Of a DNA stretch of 64,000 nt, positions 51,220 through 61,265 are shown one piece after another. The stretch's first letter is position 1; the number at the start of each line of letters is the position of its first letter. A model generated the notes under the pieces. That model was not told the DNA's origin, ran no database searches, and saw only the letters and a program-made list of their open reading frames with translations. The stretch comes from CALLPQ01 sp964392325. GTDB lineage: Bacteria; Pseudomonadota; Alphaproteobacteria; Caulobacterales; Parvularculaceae. The translations under genes were made by a program, and so were the position numbers. The DNA is taken from positions 1-64,000 of the forward strand of contig CAYMPJ010000012.1 in NCBI GenBank assembly GCA_964392325.1. The letters are read 5' to 3'.

Positions 51220-53724
51220 TCAGGCTGCATCTTCGCCGATAAGAATTTCGCGTTTACCCGCATGATTGGCCGGCGAAATAACACCTTGTTCCTCCATCCG
51301 CTCAATCAAGGTTGCGGCCCGATTATACCCAATTTGAAGGCGCCGCTGAATGTAGGATGTAGAGGCTTTTCGATCACGGACGACCACAGCCACCGCTTGA
51401 TCGTAAAGCGCATCGCCGGAGCTAGTATTACCGCCAACATCAAATCCGCCACTGTCCCCCTCACCTTCGGCCATCTCTGTTACTTCCTGCACATAGATCG
51501 GCTTACCTTGTTTCTTGAGGAATTTGACAGTTTTTTCGACTTCACTATCAGAAACGAAAGGGGCATGAACCCGGCGAATACGCCCGCCACCTGCCATATA
51601 GAGCATATCACCCATGCCAAGTAATTGTTCAGCCCCCTGCTCACCTAAAATTGTACGACTGTCGATCTTTGACGTTACCTGAAAACTAATCCGTGTCGGG
51701 AAGTTTGCTTTAATTGTACCGGTAATCACATCTACTGATGGCCGCTGTGTCGCCATAACCAAATGTATGCCCGCGGCTCTGGCCATTTGCGCAAGACGCT
51801 GCACCATACCCTCAATGTCCTTGCCGGCAACCATCATTAAATCAGCAACCTCGTCGATGACCACAACGATGAATGGCAATTCTTTATAGTCGAGCTCTTC
51901 AGTTTCATATACCGGCTCGCCCGTATCTTCATCATAGCCAGTATGAACAGTCTTGGAGAGCGTTTCACCATTTTCCGCTGCAAGCCTGACCCGTTCATTG
52001 AAGCCAGCAACATTACGCACACCTACTTTTGACATTTTCTGGTAGCGCTCTTCCATCTCGCGAACCGTCCACTTTAATGCAACGACCGCTTTGCGCGGAT
52101 CTGTTACAACTGGCGAGAGTAGATGCGGTATTCCTTCGTATACAGAAAGCTCAAGCATTTTAGGGTCAATTAAAATCAATTTGCATTGGTCTGGCGACAG
52201 GCGATAAAGCAACGACAAAATCATGGTATTGATACCAACCGACTTACCAGAGCCAGTTGTCCCGGCAATCAGCAAATGGGGCATGCGCGCAAGATCAGCA
52301 AATACGGCCTCACCGCCAATATCGACGCCAAGTGCCAATGTCAGGTCAGCTTTTGAATTTTCAAAATCATGTGATCCCAGCTGCGAGCGCAAATACACCA
52401 TTTCACGGTTCTGATTGGGTAATTCAATACCAATGACATTGCGCCCGGGCACCACCGCAACACGAGCGGCCACCGCGCTCATTGAGCGTGCAATATCATC
52501 AGCAAGACCAATCACTCGGGACGATTTTACACCCGCTGCAGGCTCCAGCTCATAAAGCGTAACAACTGGCCCCGGCCGCACATTGATAATTTCCCCGCGC
52601 ACGCCAAAATCCGACAAAACTGTTTCCAACATGCGAGCATTTTGTTCAAGAGCTTCATCAGAGATGATTGCCCGGTCCCTTGGATCAGGCTTGGCCAAGT
52701 GTGACAAAGGTGGGAGCTCATAACTGCCTGGTTGGAACACTGGTAATTCACGTTGATCGGAGCCACTTTCACGCTTGCTGGGCTTCCTGCGCGGTGCGGA
52801 CCGAATAATTTGGCGCTTGCGATTAAGGTCCAGGCCAGGGGTTGCCAAACCAATATCGTCTTCTTCTTCAATTTCTAAAGTACCAATCTGATAATTATCG
52901 TCGATACCAACTTCATCAACATAGTCCTCATCCAGCGCATCAACAGCGCTCAACACCTCCCGCAATTCCTCACCATATCTCTTGTCTTCTTTTTTACCAA
53001 AAAGAGGTGCCATAGCCGCGACCATGATCGAGAAGGCGCTTGTGACCATCGCGGCAACATCAAGAAGTGCATTTTCGAGAATGTCCAACGCCGCTTCTGA
53101 ACGTTCCCGCGTTAAGCCGCATACCACAGGATATGTATAAGCAAGGATAGCAAAAAAAATCATTCCACTGAATATTACCGGATAAGGTGGATCAATAATC
53201 GCAAACAACCCCGATATCAAATGAACCACTCCGTCCCCGCTAACACCGCCAAGAGAAGCCGCAAAAGGCCAACTGGCGGGAACGGGAAGGCAGGATAGCA
53301 AACCTGCACCCGCTAAAATCGATATGGGCGCAAGTAGTATGCGAACCCATACAGTAAAACTTGTTTGCTCAGGGGTGCCGCGCAGTAAAGCGACAAACCC
53401 CCAGATTATCATGGGGGAGAGCAATAAAAATATCGCACCGCCAATTGATTGCAATGTAAAATCGGCGATTGTGGCCCCCAGAGTGCCCATAAAATTCTGG
53501 GCTTTTGCCGGCGTTGCCGTGTTCCAAGTGGGGTCCGAGATCGAAAAACTAGCCAGTGATATCAACAGCCAGAGCGCGAGAAGAATAAGCGCACCGCCCC
53601 CGGCTCGCAGCATCACACGCCGCGAAAATCGCGCCAATCTAACCCCGGCACTATCTGGAAACCCTATGGCGCGCTCCTGATCTACAGCCTTCGAAGTGGT
53701 TTTTCTGGAAATTTTTTTGGCCAT
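51220..53724 (-). CDS. ftsK: FtsK/SpoIIIE-type DNA translocase
   Basis: An 834-residue divisome DNA pump. Four membrane helices in the first 190 residues are followed by an acidic linker shorter than in enterobacterial FtsK, the motor domain with Walker A (AGTTGSGKSVGINT) and Walker B (FIVVVIDEVADLMM), and the C-terminal winged-helix gamma domain (TSYIQRRLQIGYNRAATLIERME) that reads KOPS-like sequences. It moves chromosome termini through the septum and activates XerCD. A perfect 16-bp palindrome lies 70 bp before the start. Confidence 0.96.
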   Translation of the reverse strand: MAKKISRKTTSKAVDQERAIGFPDSAGVRLARFSRRVMLRAGGGALILLALWLLISLASFSISDPTWNTATPAKAQNFMGTLGATIADFTLQSIGGAIFLLLSPMIIWGFVALLRGTPEQTSFTVWVRILLAPISILAGAGLLSCLPVPASWPFAASLGGVSGDGVVHLISGLFAIIDPPYPVIFSGMIFFAILAYTYPVVCGLTRERSEAALDILENALLDVAAMVTSAFSIMVAAMAPLFGKKEDKRYGEELREVLSAVDALDEDYVDEVGIDDNYQIGTLEIEEEDDIGLATPGLDLNRKRQIIRSAPRRKPSKRESGSDQRELPVFQPGSYELPPLSHLAKPDPRDRAIISDEALEQNARMLETVLSDFGVRGEIINVRPGPVVTLYELEPAAGVKSSRVIGLADDIARSMSAVAARVAVVPGRNVIGIELPNQNREMVYLRSQLGSHDFENSKADLTLALGVDIGGEAVFADLARMPHLLIAGTTGSGKSVGINTMILSLLYRLSPDQCKLILIDPKMLELSVYEGIPHLLSPVVTDPRKAVVALKWTVREMEERYQKMSKVGVRNVAGFNERVRLAAENGETLSKTVHTGYDEDTGEPVYETEELDYKELPFIVVVIDEVADLMMVAGKDIEGMVQRLAQMARAAGIHLVMATQRPSVDVITGTIKANFPTRISFQVTSKIDSRTILGEQGAEQLLGMGDMLYMAGGGRIRRVHAPFVSDSEVEKTVKFLKKQGKPIYVQEVTEMAEGEGDSGGFDVGGNTSSGDALYDQAVAVVVRDRKASTSYIQRRLQIGYNRAATLIERMEEQGVISPANHAGKREILIGEDAA

Positions 53725-53793
53725 ACGCTTAATCTTTCGTATCCCTCACAAACCTTGCAAAACATCACCATGCCACGGACGGGCAAAAAAAGG

Positions 53794-53809
53794 GTTAACG
53801 CGCGTTAAC
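53794..53809. promoter_or_regulatory. 16-bp perfect palindrome upstream of ftsK
   Basis: GTTAACGCGCGTTAAC is a perfect palindrome 70-85 bp before the ftsK ATG. It contains TTAA-N6-TTAA, close to but one base shorter than the TTAA-N7-TTAA site of the alphaproteobacterial cell-cycle regulator CtrA. The identity of the binding protein is not shown by the sequence. Confidence 0.5.
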
Positions 53810-53957
53810 TCTTATTAAAAAAACATTATTTTTTTGAAAATAATTCCCGCCCAATGCACAAATCCGCAATCCCGCAAATGTCTATTTTGCTGGGATACTA
53901 GATGATTTACCTTTGCAAGCGATTTTTTACGCTTTTGCCCGATCATTAGGGCCTCTG

Positions 53958-54584
53958 TCATGCTTTCAAGATCGGGTATAATGAGCCAAGCAATAGAAGG
54001 GCGGCAGTACCGTTGAAAATCCGCATTTTTAATGGGTCCCCCAATAATTTACGTATTTGCGTTCCCAAAAGCGTCCAGCCACTAACAACTGGAAAGTTCA
54101 CCATACAAAATACGCCCGCCACCACAAAAACCGACCAGAAAGGGCGCTCGGAGGGCGTATAAATGCTAATTGCGGTAACCCCCATCGACCAGGCTTTAGG
54201 ATTAACCCACTGGAAAAGAGCCGCTTGAAGAAATGTAAATGGCCGAGATGTGGTATCATCTTGCTCAGTATCATCGGTGCCATCACCATTAATTGCCTTT
54301 GGCGTTGCTGTAGCAATTTTCCACGCAAGATAAACAAGATAGACCACGCTAAAAATTTTCAAAATCAATGCCGTAATCGGAAACGACTCGAACAAACCCA
54401 TCAGGCCGCACCCGACCAAAATGATCATGATCGTGAATCCGATTCCTACACCAAGCATATGCGGGATTGTTCGTATAAAACCATAATTGGTGCCCGATGC
54501 CATGAGCATCAAATTATTTGGTCCAGGCGTTATCGAGGCGACCAATGCAAAAACGAACATACTCAGCAAAAAATCAATGGACAT
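53958..54584 (-). CDS. LysE/RhtB-family amino acid exporter
   Basis: A 208-residue membrane protein with six predicted helices and the N-terminal family signature VASITPGPNNLMLMASGTNYG. Members export lysine, homoserine, threonine or leucine. It follows the ammonium transporter gene by 26 bp and is the last gene of a probable leuA-gfa-amt-rhtB run, which makes export of a branched-chain or other amino acid possible (inference). Confidence 0.9.
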   Translation of the reverse strand: MSIDFLLSMFVFALVASITPGPNNLMLMASGTNYGFIRTIPHMLGVGIGFTIMIILVGCGLMGLFESFPITALILKIFSVVYLVYLAWKIATATPKAINGDGTDDTEQDDTTSRPFTFLQAALFQWVNPKAWSMGVTAISIYTPSERPFWSVFVVAGVFCMVNFPVVSGWTLLGTQIRKLLGDPLKMRIFNGTAALLLLGSLYPILKA

Positions 54585-54610
54585 TGCTAAAACCCGATAC
54601 TTACAAATTA

Positions 54611-55999
54611 TTATTTCTGGCGCGAAAATTCCGGATAAGCCTCTAATCCGAGCTCGCCTTGATCAAGCCCGAGGCGCTCATCCTCTTCACTTACCCGAAT
54701 ACCAATAGAATATTTCAGCACAATCCAGACCAGAAAACTCATTACAAAAGCAAACAGGCCAATCGCACAGATACCTAATAGCTGACCAAAAATATTTGCA
54801 TCGCTATTGGACCACGCCACAATCAAAGTGCCCCATATCCCGCAAAGAAGATGAGCTGGAATTGCGCCAACGACATCGTCAATTTTGTACCGGTCCAAAA
54901 GCGGCACACTGACCGTCACAATAATTCCGCCAATCCCGCCAATAAAAATTGCTTGCCATATGGCAGGCGATACCGGGTCAGCAGTGATCGAAACCAACCC
55001 GCCAATAACCCCATTGAGCAAAATGGTCAGATCAATCTTTTTAAATAGAAAATGTGTAGCGATCAGTACACTAATAACACCGCCGCAAGCGGCCATATTG
55101 GTATTAACAAAAATTTTCGAGATTTGACTGACATCTTCAATGCTGCCCAACGCCAATTGTGAACCCCCGTTAAACCCGAACCAGCCTAACCAAAGAATGA
55201 ATGTGCCCAATGTCGCGAGGGGTAAATTTGACCCCACCATAGGCGTGATAATAATATCTCCTCTATCTTTATGGGATCTTTTCTTTGTTTTCCCAGATGC
55301 TTGGGCGAGATATCGCCCGGACCTTGGGCCCAGTAAAATTGCACCCGTAAGAGCGGCCCAACCGCCAACACTATGAACCAGAGTTGAACCGGCAAAATCA
55401 ACAAACCCGCGTTCTGCGAGCCAACCCTCACCCCATAACCATGAGGCCGAGATTGGATAAATCAACCCCGTCAAAACAACAACAAAGGCCAGAAAAGGCC
55501 AAAAGCGAATGCGCTCAGCTAATGTTCCAGATACGATTGATGCACATGTTGCGACAAATACCATCTGAAAGAACCAATTGGAATGAGCGCTATAAGTCCC
55601 ACTCTTCAAATCTTCAGCCTTACCCCAACCTTCAAAGCTGCCCAGATAGCCACCCGGCTCTATAGAATAAATAAGATGATATCCAAACAACCATACCATG
55701 ATGCCAGCAACAGCATATAAAGAAATATTCTTAACACAGATTATTGCTGCATTTTTTGATCGGACAAGACCGACTTCCAGCATACAAAACCCAGCTGCCA
55801 TGAACATGACGACCATGCCGGAAATCAAAAATAAAAAACTATCAAAAATAAATTTGGTTTCACTGCGCAATATTTCGATTTGTGATTGGTCCTGCGCGAA
55901 AGCACTCATAGTGACCCCACCCATAGATCCCACAATGATAAAGCTGCATATCAGCACTATTGGTTTTAGCATCGCATTTATCCGTTTATTTTCGGGCAT
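54611..55999 (-). CDS. amt: Ammonium transporter (Amt family)
   Basis: A 462-residue channel-like transporter. After an N-terminal signal segment there are eleven helices, with the pore His pair in STLVHSVGGWAALTGAILLGPR and IPAHLLCGIWGTL, and the C-terminal tail that contacts PII (EEDERLGLDQGELG). No glnK gene accompanies it, which is unusual. The start may be the ATG at 55999 or that at 55972. It lies 4 bp after the GFA gene. Confidence 0.93.
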   Translation of the reverse strand: MPENKRINAMLKPIVLICSFIIVGSMGGVTMSAFAQDQSQIEILRSETKFIFDSFLFLISGMVVMFMAAGFCMLEVGLVRSKNAAIICVKNISLYAVAGIMVWLFGYHLIYSIEPGGYLGSFEGWGKAEDLKSGTYSAHSNWFFQMVFVATCASIVSGTLAERIRFWPFLAFVVVLTGLIYPISASWLWGEGWLAERGFVDFAGSTLVHSVGGWAALTGAILLGPRSGRYLAQASGKTKKRSHKDRGDIIITPMVGSNLPLATLGTFILWLGWFGFNGGSQLALGSIEDVSQISKIFVNTNMAACGGVISVLIATHFLFKKIDLTILLNGVIGGLVSITADPVSPAIWQAIFIGGIGGIIVTVSVPLLDRYKIDDVVGAIPAHLLCGIWGTLIVAWSNSDANIFGQLLGICAIGLFAFVMSFLVWIVLKYSIGIRVSEEDERLGLDQGELGLEAYPEFSRQK

Positions 56000-56003
56000 T
56001 CGC

Positions 56004-56405
56004 CTATTGCCGGGGCCCCGGCCAAATTTCTCTAATAGTTTCCGTCTTATCCAGACTCATTGAGGCCCCTTGCGTAGCCTTAACCGCAATTTTGCTAGCA
56101 TCAAAACCATCAAGGCAAAAAATATTTATTCCATAATGATCTGGTTGTGCGCGTTTACGATGAAAAGTATAAATTCCGCACTTCAAACAGAAAAAATGAC
56201 GCGCAATTTTCGTGTTCCATTGATACTCCCCCAACTCATCGGCACTGCTTAGCAATTCAAAGTGATCTTCATGGACCTTTGTCATTAAGGCATTCTTTTT
56301 CACGCATAGCGAACAATCACATGTCGTGAGTTCATTTATTTCACCCACAACAGAAAATTGCACACTGCCACAATGGCATGATCCCGAATATTTTCTGTCG
56401 CTCAT
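56004..56405 (-). CDS. GFA-family protein
   Basis: A 133-residue Gfa/CENP-V-type zinc protein: Cys10 and Cys12 (SGSCHCGSV), CDCSLC, and FFCLKCGIYTFHRKR. It is a different copy from the one in the corrinoid operon, with little similarity outside the Cys motifs. The substrate is unknown. It lies 13 bp after leuA and 4 bp before amt, so it is probably part of that operon. Confidence 0.88.
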   Translation of the reverse strand: MSDRKYSGSCHCGSVQFSVVGEINELTTCDCSLCVKKNALMTKVHEDHFELLSSADELGEYQWNTKIARHFFCLKCGIYTFHRKRAQPDHYGINIFCLDGFDASKIAVKATQGASMSLDKTETIREIWPGPRQ

Positions 56406-56418
56406 GATTGACCTGATA

Positions 56419-58086
56419 TTATGATAATCTGTTCACTGCACTGACAATGGAATGTAGAGACGCTGTAATAATATTTGCATGCATGGCAACGCCAAAACGA
56501 GATTGTTTGTTTTGGTCAGCGATTTCCACATATGCTACAGCCTTGGTATCAGAGCCCTCTCCGATCGCATGTTCCTTGTAATCAACAATCTCGATTTTGC
56601 TGCCCATCACATCGCTCAAACCCTTGATAAAAGCATCCAAAGGCCCATTCCCAGATGATTCAATATCGATTTTTTTCTGGCCGCGCTCTAATATTGCCGC
56701 GATATCAACATCGCCGGCACTATTTTTTTGTTCCAGACCATAATCCATAACTAACAGATCATCTTGATTGCGGGTTAGATATTCTTTTTCAAAACAAGCC
56801 CAAATATCTTCTGGCGACATCTCTGCGCCATCATTATCCATCTGTTTTTGTACAACCTGGCTAAACTCTATCAAAAGTTTACGCGGTAACTTCAATCCAT
56901 ATTCGCGCTCTAACAGATAGGTAATACCCCCTTTGCCGGACTGACTATTGACCCGGATTACCGCTTCATAATTGCGACCCACATCGGCTGGATCAATGGG
57001 CAAGTAAGGGATCTCCCATAATTGATTGTTAGATTTTACCAGAGCGGCAAAGCCTTTGTTAATGGCATCTTGATGAGATCCAGAAAAGGACGTGTACACC
57101 AGATCTCCCGCATAAGGGTGGCGCGGATGAACAGGCAATTGATTGCAATATTCAGCAGTTTTGACCAAATCATTAATATGGGAAATATCAAGGCCAGGGT
57201 TTACACCTTGTGTGAACATATTAAGGGCAATATTTACCACATCAACATTACCAGAACGCTCGCCATTGCCAAACAAAGTTCCCTCAATACGATCAGCACC
57301 AGCCAGCAAACCAAGCTCGGCAGCGGCCACTCCGGTTCCGCGATCATTATGCGGGTGCAAGGATAAAATATAACTGTCGCGGCGCGCTACATTTTTATGA
57401 AACCATTCAATCTGGTCTGCATAAAGATTGGGAGTTGCCATTTCTACCGTCGCAGGAAGGTTCAAGATAACTTTTTTCTCGGGTGTTGGCTCAAAGACAT
57501 CCATCACCGCTTCACAAATTTCCTTAGCGTAATCCAGCTCTGTGCCAGTAAAACTTTCAGGAGAGTACTCATAAGATACTTCAGTACCCTTTAGCTGTTC
57601 CGCCAGTTCATGAACTATTTTAGCACCATTGACCGCAATTTGCGTTATGCCGTCGCGATCTTTGCCAAACACCACACGGCGCTGCAGCGTTGAAGTTGAA
57701 TTATAGAGATGAACAATAGCCTGCTTTGCACCTTTGATCGCTTCATAAGTACGGGTAATTAAATCTTCTCTACACTGTGTGAGCACCTGAATGGTGACAT
57801 CATCAGGGATCATATTTTCTTCAATCAGCCAGCGAACAAAATCGAAATCGGTTTGCGAAGCAGCAGGAAAACCAACTTCAATTTCCTTAAACCCCATACC
57901 AATAAGCGTTTCAAACATATGTTTTTTACGTTCATGGCCCATTGGTTCAATTAAGGCTTGGTTTCCATCGCGCAAATCTACGCTGCACCAAATTGGAGGC
58001 TGTGTTGTCTGGCGATTAGGCCACTCGCGGTTATCCAAAGGAACTGCGGGAAAGGCGTTATATTTTTTAACAGGGTCGATTAACAT
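56419..58086 (-). CDS. leuA: 2-isopropylmalate synthase
   Basis: A 555-residue enzyme of the longer LeuA type (N-terminal WCSVDLRDGNQAL catalytic motif, LHPHNDRGTGVAAAELGLLAGADRIEGT, and a C-terminal allosteric domain). It condenses acetyl-CoA and 2-oxoisovalerate in leucine synthesis and is inhibited by leucine in this family. The 416 bp upstream show no clear leader peptide with leucine codons and no T-box, so transcriptional attenuation is not supported. It heads a probable leuA-gfa-amt-rhtB operon. Confidence 0.95.
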   Translation of the reverse strand: MLIDPVKKYNAFPAVPLDNREWPNRQTTQPPIWCSVDLRDGNQALIEPMGHERKKHMFETLIGMGFKEIEVGFPAASQTDFDFVRWLIEENMIPDDVTIQVLTQCREDLITRTYEAIKGAKQAIVHLYNSTSTLQRRVVFGKDRDGITQIAVNGAKIVHELAEQLKGTEVSYEYSPESFTGTELDYAKEICEAVMDVFEPTPEKKVILNLPATVEMATPNLYADQIEWFHKNVARRDSYILSLHPHNDRGTGVAAAELGLLAGADRIEGTLFGNGERSGNVDVVNIALNMFTQGVNPGLDISHINDLVKTAEYCNQLPVHPRHPYAGDLVYTSFSGSHQDAINKGFAALVKSNNQLWEIPYLPIDPADVGRNYEAVIRVNSQSGKGGITYLLEREYGLKLPRKLLIEFSQVVQKQMDNDGAEMSPEDIWACFEKEYLTRNQDDLLVMDYGLEQKNSAGDVDIAAILERGQKKIDIESSGNGPLDAFIKGLSDVMGSKIEIVDYKEHAIGEGSDTKAVAYVEIADQNKQSRFGVAMHANIITASLHSIVSAVNRLS

Positions 58087-58502
58087 GGGAATCTCTTTTG
58101 ACGTTCATATATGGCAATTGAACATATGCCGTATTTCATCTTTAATTTTAAATGATAAAGCTGGCTAATTTCCGATCACCCATCCCGAAATCCGGGCCAG
58201 AACTATGGGCGACCGTATATAAGTCGCGTAATGAGACCCAGAAGGCAGATAATATTGTTTCGTAAAATCGCTAAACCGAACGCCCTCACGCAAGTTTCCC
58301 CGCACGTTGATTCGGTATGATATTTTGCAAATCCGCTCATATTTTCCTTATATCCTGACCCTGCATAAACTCAAGTCCGTTTGTGGGGTCTGCGTATAAA
58401 TTTGCTATACAATCGCAGATATATGACAGGTGGTGATGCCAATTCGACGCACTCAGACCGCGTGCTCTTTACCTTCAAGAGCGGACCGAGCACACTGGAC
58501 TC
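58087..58502. promoter_or_regulatory. Divergent intergenic region, leuA / ubiH-type gene
   Basis: A 416-bp space between two divergent genes. Near the right end are nested inverted repeats: GCTCTT (58464-58469) with AAGAGC (58477-58482), and GTGCTC (58462-58467) with GAGCAC (58488-58493), which end ten bases before the ubiH-type ATG and could form a leader hairpin. A TATACA near 58410 might be a -10 element. No RNA gene or leader peptide was recognised. Confidence 0.4.
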
Positions 58503-59798
58503 ATGAAGAGTGACTTATCGTGTGATATTATCATTGTCGGCGGCGGGCTTACTGGCGGCCTTGCAGCGCTCGCACTTAGCCAAAGCGGTTTTGAGGTGCG
58601 CGTCATTGAGGGTCAATCCCCCAAGACCATGAACTCGAGCCGATTTGATGGCCGCACAACCGCAATTGCCTATGCATCAATGCGATTATTTCGCCGTCTC
58701 GGGCTTTGGGAAGCAATTGCCGATTATGCAGAACCTATCAGTGATATTCTGGTCACTGATGGCAAAAAGCAAACCCGTTTCAGCGATGGTGGACTGTCCA
58801 GCTTTCATATGCATTTCGACAGTCACCATCTAGGCAGTACGCCCGATGCCTCAACACCGCTTGGATGGATTGTGGAAAATCAGGCAATACGCCGGGCAAT
58901 CTTCGCGAAAATGAATAAAACAGATTTGATTCATCTTCATGCACCCGCCATGCGCGTTAGCTCGAATTTTGGACAAGATCAAACCAATGCCGGGACAGCA
59001 AGTGTAAATCTTGATGATGGCACACACTTAACCGCCCCCTTGATTCTTGCCGCTGATGGCAAAAAATCACCCTTGCGCATGGAAGCAGGGATTCGCGTTA
59101 ATCACTGGCAATATCCCCAGATGGGGCTGGTTGCAACTGTTAGCCATGAAGTGCCCCATGAAGGATTTGCTCAGGAATATTTTCTGCCCGGCGGGCCGTT
59201 TGCGATTTTACCGATGACGGATACCAAGCAAACCAGCACTCATTTTCCCCACCGCTCTTCTTTGGTATGGACCGAGAAAAAACCCATCGCACGCCAGATC
59301 ATGAGCGCGAAGGGGGCTGCGTTTAAAACAGAACTGACACGCAGATTTGGCCCTTATCTTGGTGATCTATCGGTAATTGGTCGCGCTTTTTCTTATCCAT
59401 TAAGCTTCCATCTCTCCCATGAATTTGCCAAGCCTCGCCTAGCCTTACTGGGGGATGCGGCGCGGGCAATTCACCCAATTGCAGGTCAGGGGTTTAATCT
59501 TGGCGTCAAGGATATCGCCGCGCTCAATGATGTCCTTGTTGAGGCCCGCGGCATTGGACTCGACATCGGGCATATGAGTGTTTTGCATCAATACCAAAAA
59601 TGGCGCCGCTTTGATTCAACCGCGCTTGCTCTTGGCACAGATATTTTAAACAAAATGTTTTCCAACAACTTAGCGCCGGTTCGCTTATTGCGTGACCTCG
59701 GGCTCGGGGCAGTCAATACAACAACACCATTGCGAAAATTTTTCATGCGTCAGGCCGGTGCCGATGCAGGCACATTGCCATCTTTAATGCGCCCGTGA
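58503..59798 (+). CDS. UbiH/UbiF-family FAD-dependent hydroxylase
   Basis: A 431-residue flavin monooxygenase of the ubiquinone-biosynthesis group: N-terminal FAD motif IIIVGGGLTGGLAALALSQSG, the DG motif (LILAADGKKSPLR) and RLALLGDAARAIHPIAGQGFNLGVKD, which is diagnostic for UbiH/UbiF/COQ6. It hydroxylates the aromatic ring of ubiquinone precursors in the membrane. Which ring position it acts on cannot be told from sequence. Its stop faces that of the aspartic protease gene 8 bp away. Confidence 0.9.
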   Translation: MKSDLSCDIIIVGGGLTGGLAALALSQSGFEVRVIEGQSPKTMNSSRFDGRTTAIAYASMRLFRRLGLWEAIADYAEPISDILVTDGKKQTRFSDGGLSSFHMHFDSHHLGSTPDASTPLGWIVENQAIRRAIFAKMNKTDLIHLHAPAMRVSSNFGQDQTNAGTASVNLDDGTHLTAPLILAADGKKSPLRMEAGIRVNHWQYPQMGLVATVSHEVPHEGFAQEYFLPGGPFAILPMTDTKQTSTHFPHRSSLVWTEKKPIARQIMSAKGAAFKTELTRRFGPYLGDLSVIGRAFSYPLSFHLSHEFAKPRLALLGDAARAIHPIAGQGFNLGVKDIAALNDVLVEARGIGLDIGHMSVLHQYQKWRRFDSTALALGTDILNKMFSNNLAPVRLLRDLGLGAVNTTTPLRKFFMRQAGADAGTLPSLMRP

Positions 59799-59806
59799 TC
59801 ATAAGC

Positions 59807-60325
59807 TTATTGGGTCAACGTCATTTCGCCATTACGCGTTTCAAAACGACTAAGCTTTGACAGAAAGCTCATACCCAATAAATTTATGTCGAGCTGTTCA
59901 TCATGCAAAACAAATGCATCAACATTACGCACGCTGATACCATTTATTTCGACCTCATCCAGTTCAACCCTTGCAGCATAAGACTGGCCATTCGCGGTAG
60001 AGATCGGCTGGGTAAAATCAGATCGGCGCACAATCATGCCGGCTCTTTGTAAATCACTTTCACGCAAGGCAACAAAAGCTGCGCCAGTATCAATCAAAAA
60101 TGGGAGTGACCTATTATTGACCTCGGCCTGCGTAAAATATTGTTGGTTTTGGCCAATTCTGATTTTTACAGATCGATTATAAATTGAATGTTTAGGTGCA
60201 GCATTATTATCTGAAAACTCTTGCTGCGTATGCACGTGGTTTTCAGGCGTGCGCATTTCCCAATAACGCACCGTCACAATGGCTGCCACTATCAGAAAAA
60301 TAGCTGCGACGAGATCTGAACGCAT
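59807..60325 (-). CDS. TIGR02281-type retropepsin-like aspartic protease
   Basis: A 172-residue protein with an N-terminal membrane anchor and a single retropepsin-like domain: catalytic FLIDTGAAFVAL, then STANGQSYAARVELDEVEINGISVRNVDAFV and LLGMSFLSKLSRFE. This clan AA family is common in alphaproteobacteria; it acts as a dimer outside the cytoplasm and its targets are mostly unknown. It lies about 100 bp after dapB in the same direction. Confidence 0.88.
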   Translation of the reverse strand: MRSDLVAAIFLIVAAIVTVRYWEMRTPENHVHTQQEFSDNNAAPKHSIYNRSVKIRIGQNQQYFTQAEVNNRSLPFLIDTGAAFVALRESDLQRAGMIVRRSDFTQPISTANGQSYAARVELDEVEINGISVRNVDAFVLHDEQLDINLLGMSFLSKLSRFETRNGEMTLTQ

Positions 60326-60422
60326 AAAGATACCCTTTGCTTATCACTTTTTAGGGCAAGCTTAGCGCCATACTCTTAATAAAGGGGGAACCGGAATGAC
60401 AAGAAAGCGTCGAATTAGGCTT

Positions 60423-61265
60423 TTAAAGCCCCAAAACATCTTTCATGTCATAAAGACCCGGCGCACGCAGATCTGTCCCATTTTGGGTCAACCACGAAGC
60501 AGCGCGCAGGGCGCCGCGCGCAAACAGGCTGCGATCTAAAGCATGATGGGACAAGGTGATTGTTTCTGCTTCACTCGCATATATCACGCTGTGGTCGCCA
60601 ATAATCCCGCCGCCCCGGACAACACTAAACCCGATATCACCGCTGCGCCGCTCACCGGTAATCCCGTCTCGGGCACGCACAGATTTATCTTCCATTGAGA
60701 CACCGCGCCCGTGCGCTGCGGCCTCGCCCAGCAATAAAGCTGTTCCCGATGGCGCATCCACTTTATGGCGATGATGGGCTTCGGTAATTTCAATATCGAA
60801 ATCTTCCCCCAAAGATTTTGCCGCGCGCTCCACCAGTACCGATAAAAGGGTCACACCAGTGCTCATATTTCCCGCTTTTACGATGGCACATTTTTGACTT
60901 TGGGCGCTAATTTGCGCGTCCTCATCTGGGGTAAATCCAGTGGTACCAATGGCGTGTGCAATGCCATTTTCTGCGCAAAGCCCCGTATGATAAATCGTAG
61001 CGAGCGGCATGGTAAAATCGATCAATACAGCGGGCCCGGTCTTTTTCTTTAAGGCAATATCCTCAAAACTATCCCCGACACTGATCCCTGCTTTACCAAG
61101 CCCGGCCAGCTCGCCAACATCCTGGCCAATAGCATCAGACCCCTTACGATCAAACGCACCGATTAATGTCACATCATTTGATGCAAGGGCACATTGCGCA
61201 ATAGCGCGGCCCATACGCCCGCCAGCACCTGCGATAATAATTCCTGTTTGCGATGATAAAGACAT
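60423..61265 (-). CDS. dapB: 4-hydroxy-tetrahydrodipicolinate reductase
   Basis: A 280-residue DapB: NAD(P)-binding IIAGAGGRMGRAIAQC, central FTMPLATIYHTGLC, catalytic EAHHRHKVDAPSGTAL and the C-terminal LSHHALDRSLFARGALRAASWL. It acts in lysine and diaminopimelate synthesis. The start is the ATG at 61265, with AGGG six bases before it; longer in-frame starts to 61355 lack a ribosome site and would add a non-homologous leader. Confidence 0.95.
   Translation of the reverse strand: MSLSSQTGIIIAGAGGRMGRAIAQCALASNDVTLIGAFDRKGSDAIGQDVGELAGLGKAGISVGDSFEDIALKKKTGPAVLIDFTMPLATIYHTGLCAENGIAHAIGTTGFTPDEDAQISAQSQKCAIVKAGNMSTGVTLLSVLVERAAKSLGEDFDIEITEAHHRHKVDAPSGTALLLGEAAAHGRGVSMEDKSVRARDGITGERRSGDIGFSVVRGGGIIGDHSVIYASEAETITLSHHALDRSLFARGALRAASWLTQNGTDLRAPGLYDMKDVLGL

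Noticed and set aside
58087..58200. Leucine leader peptide or T-box upstream of leuA
   Set aside because: No short frame rich in leucine codons followed by a terminator hairpin, and no T-box core was recognised.
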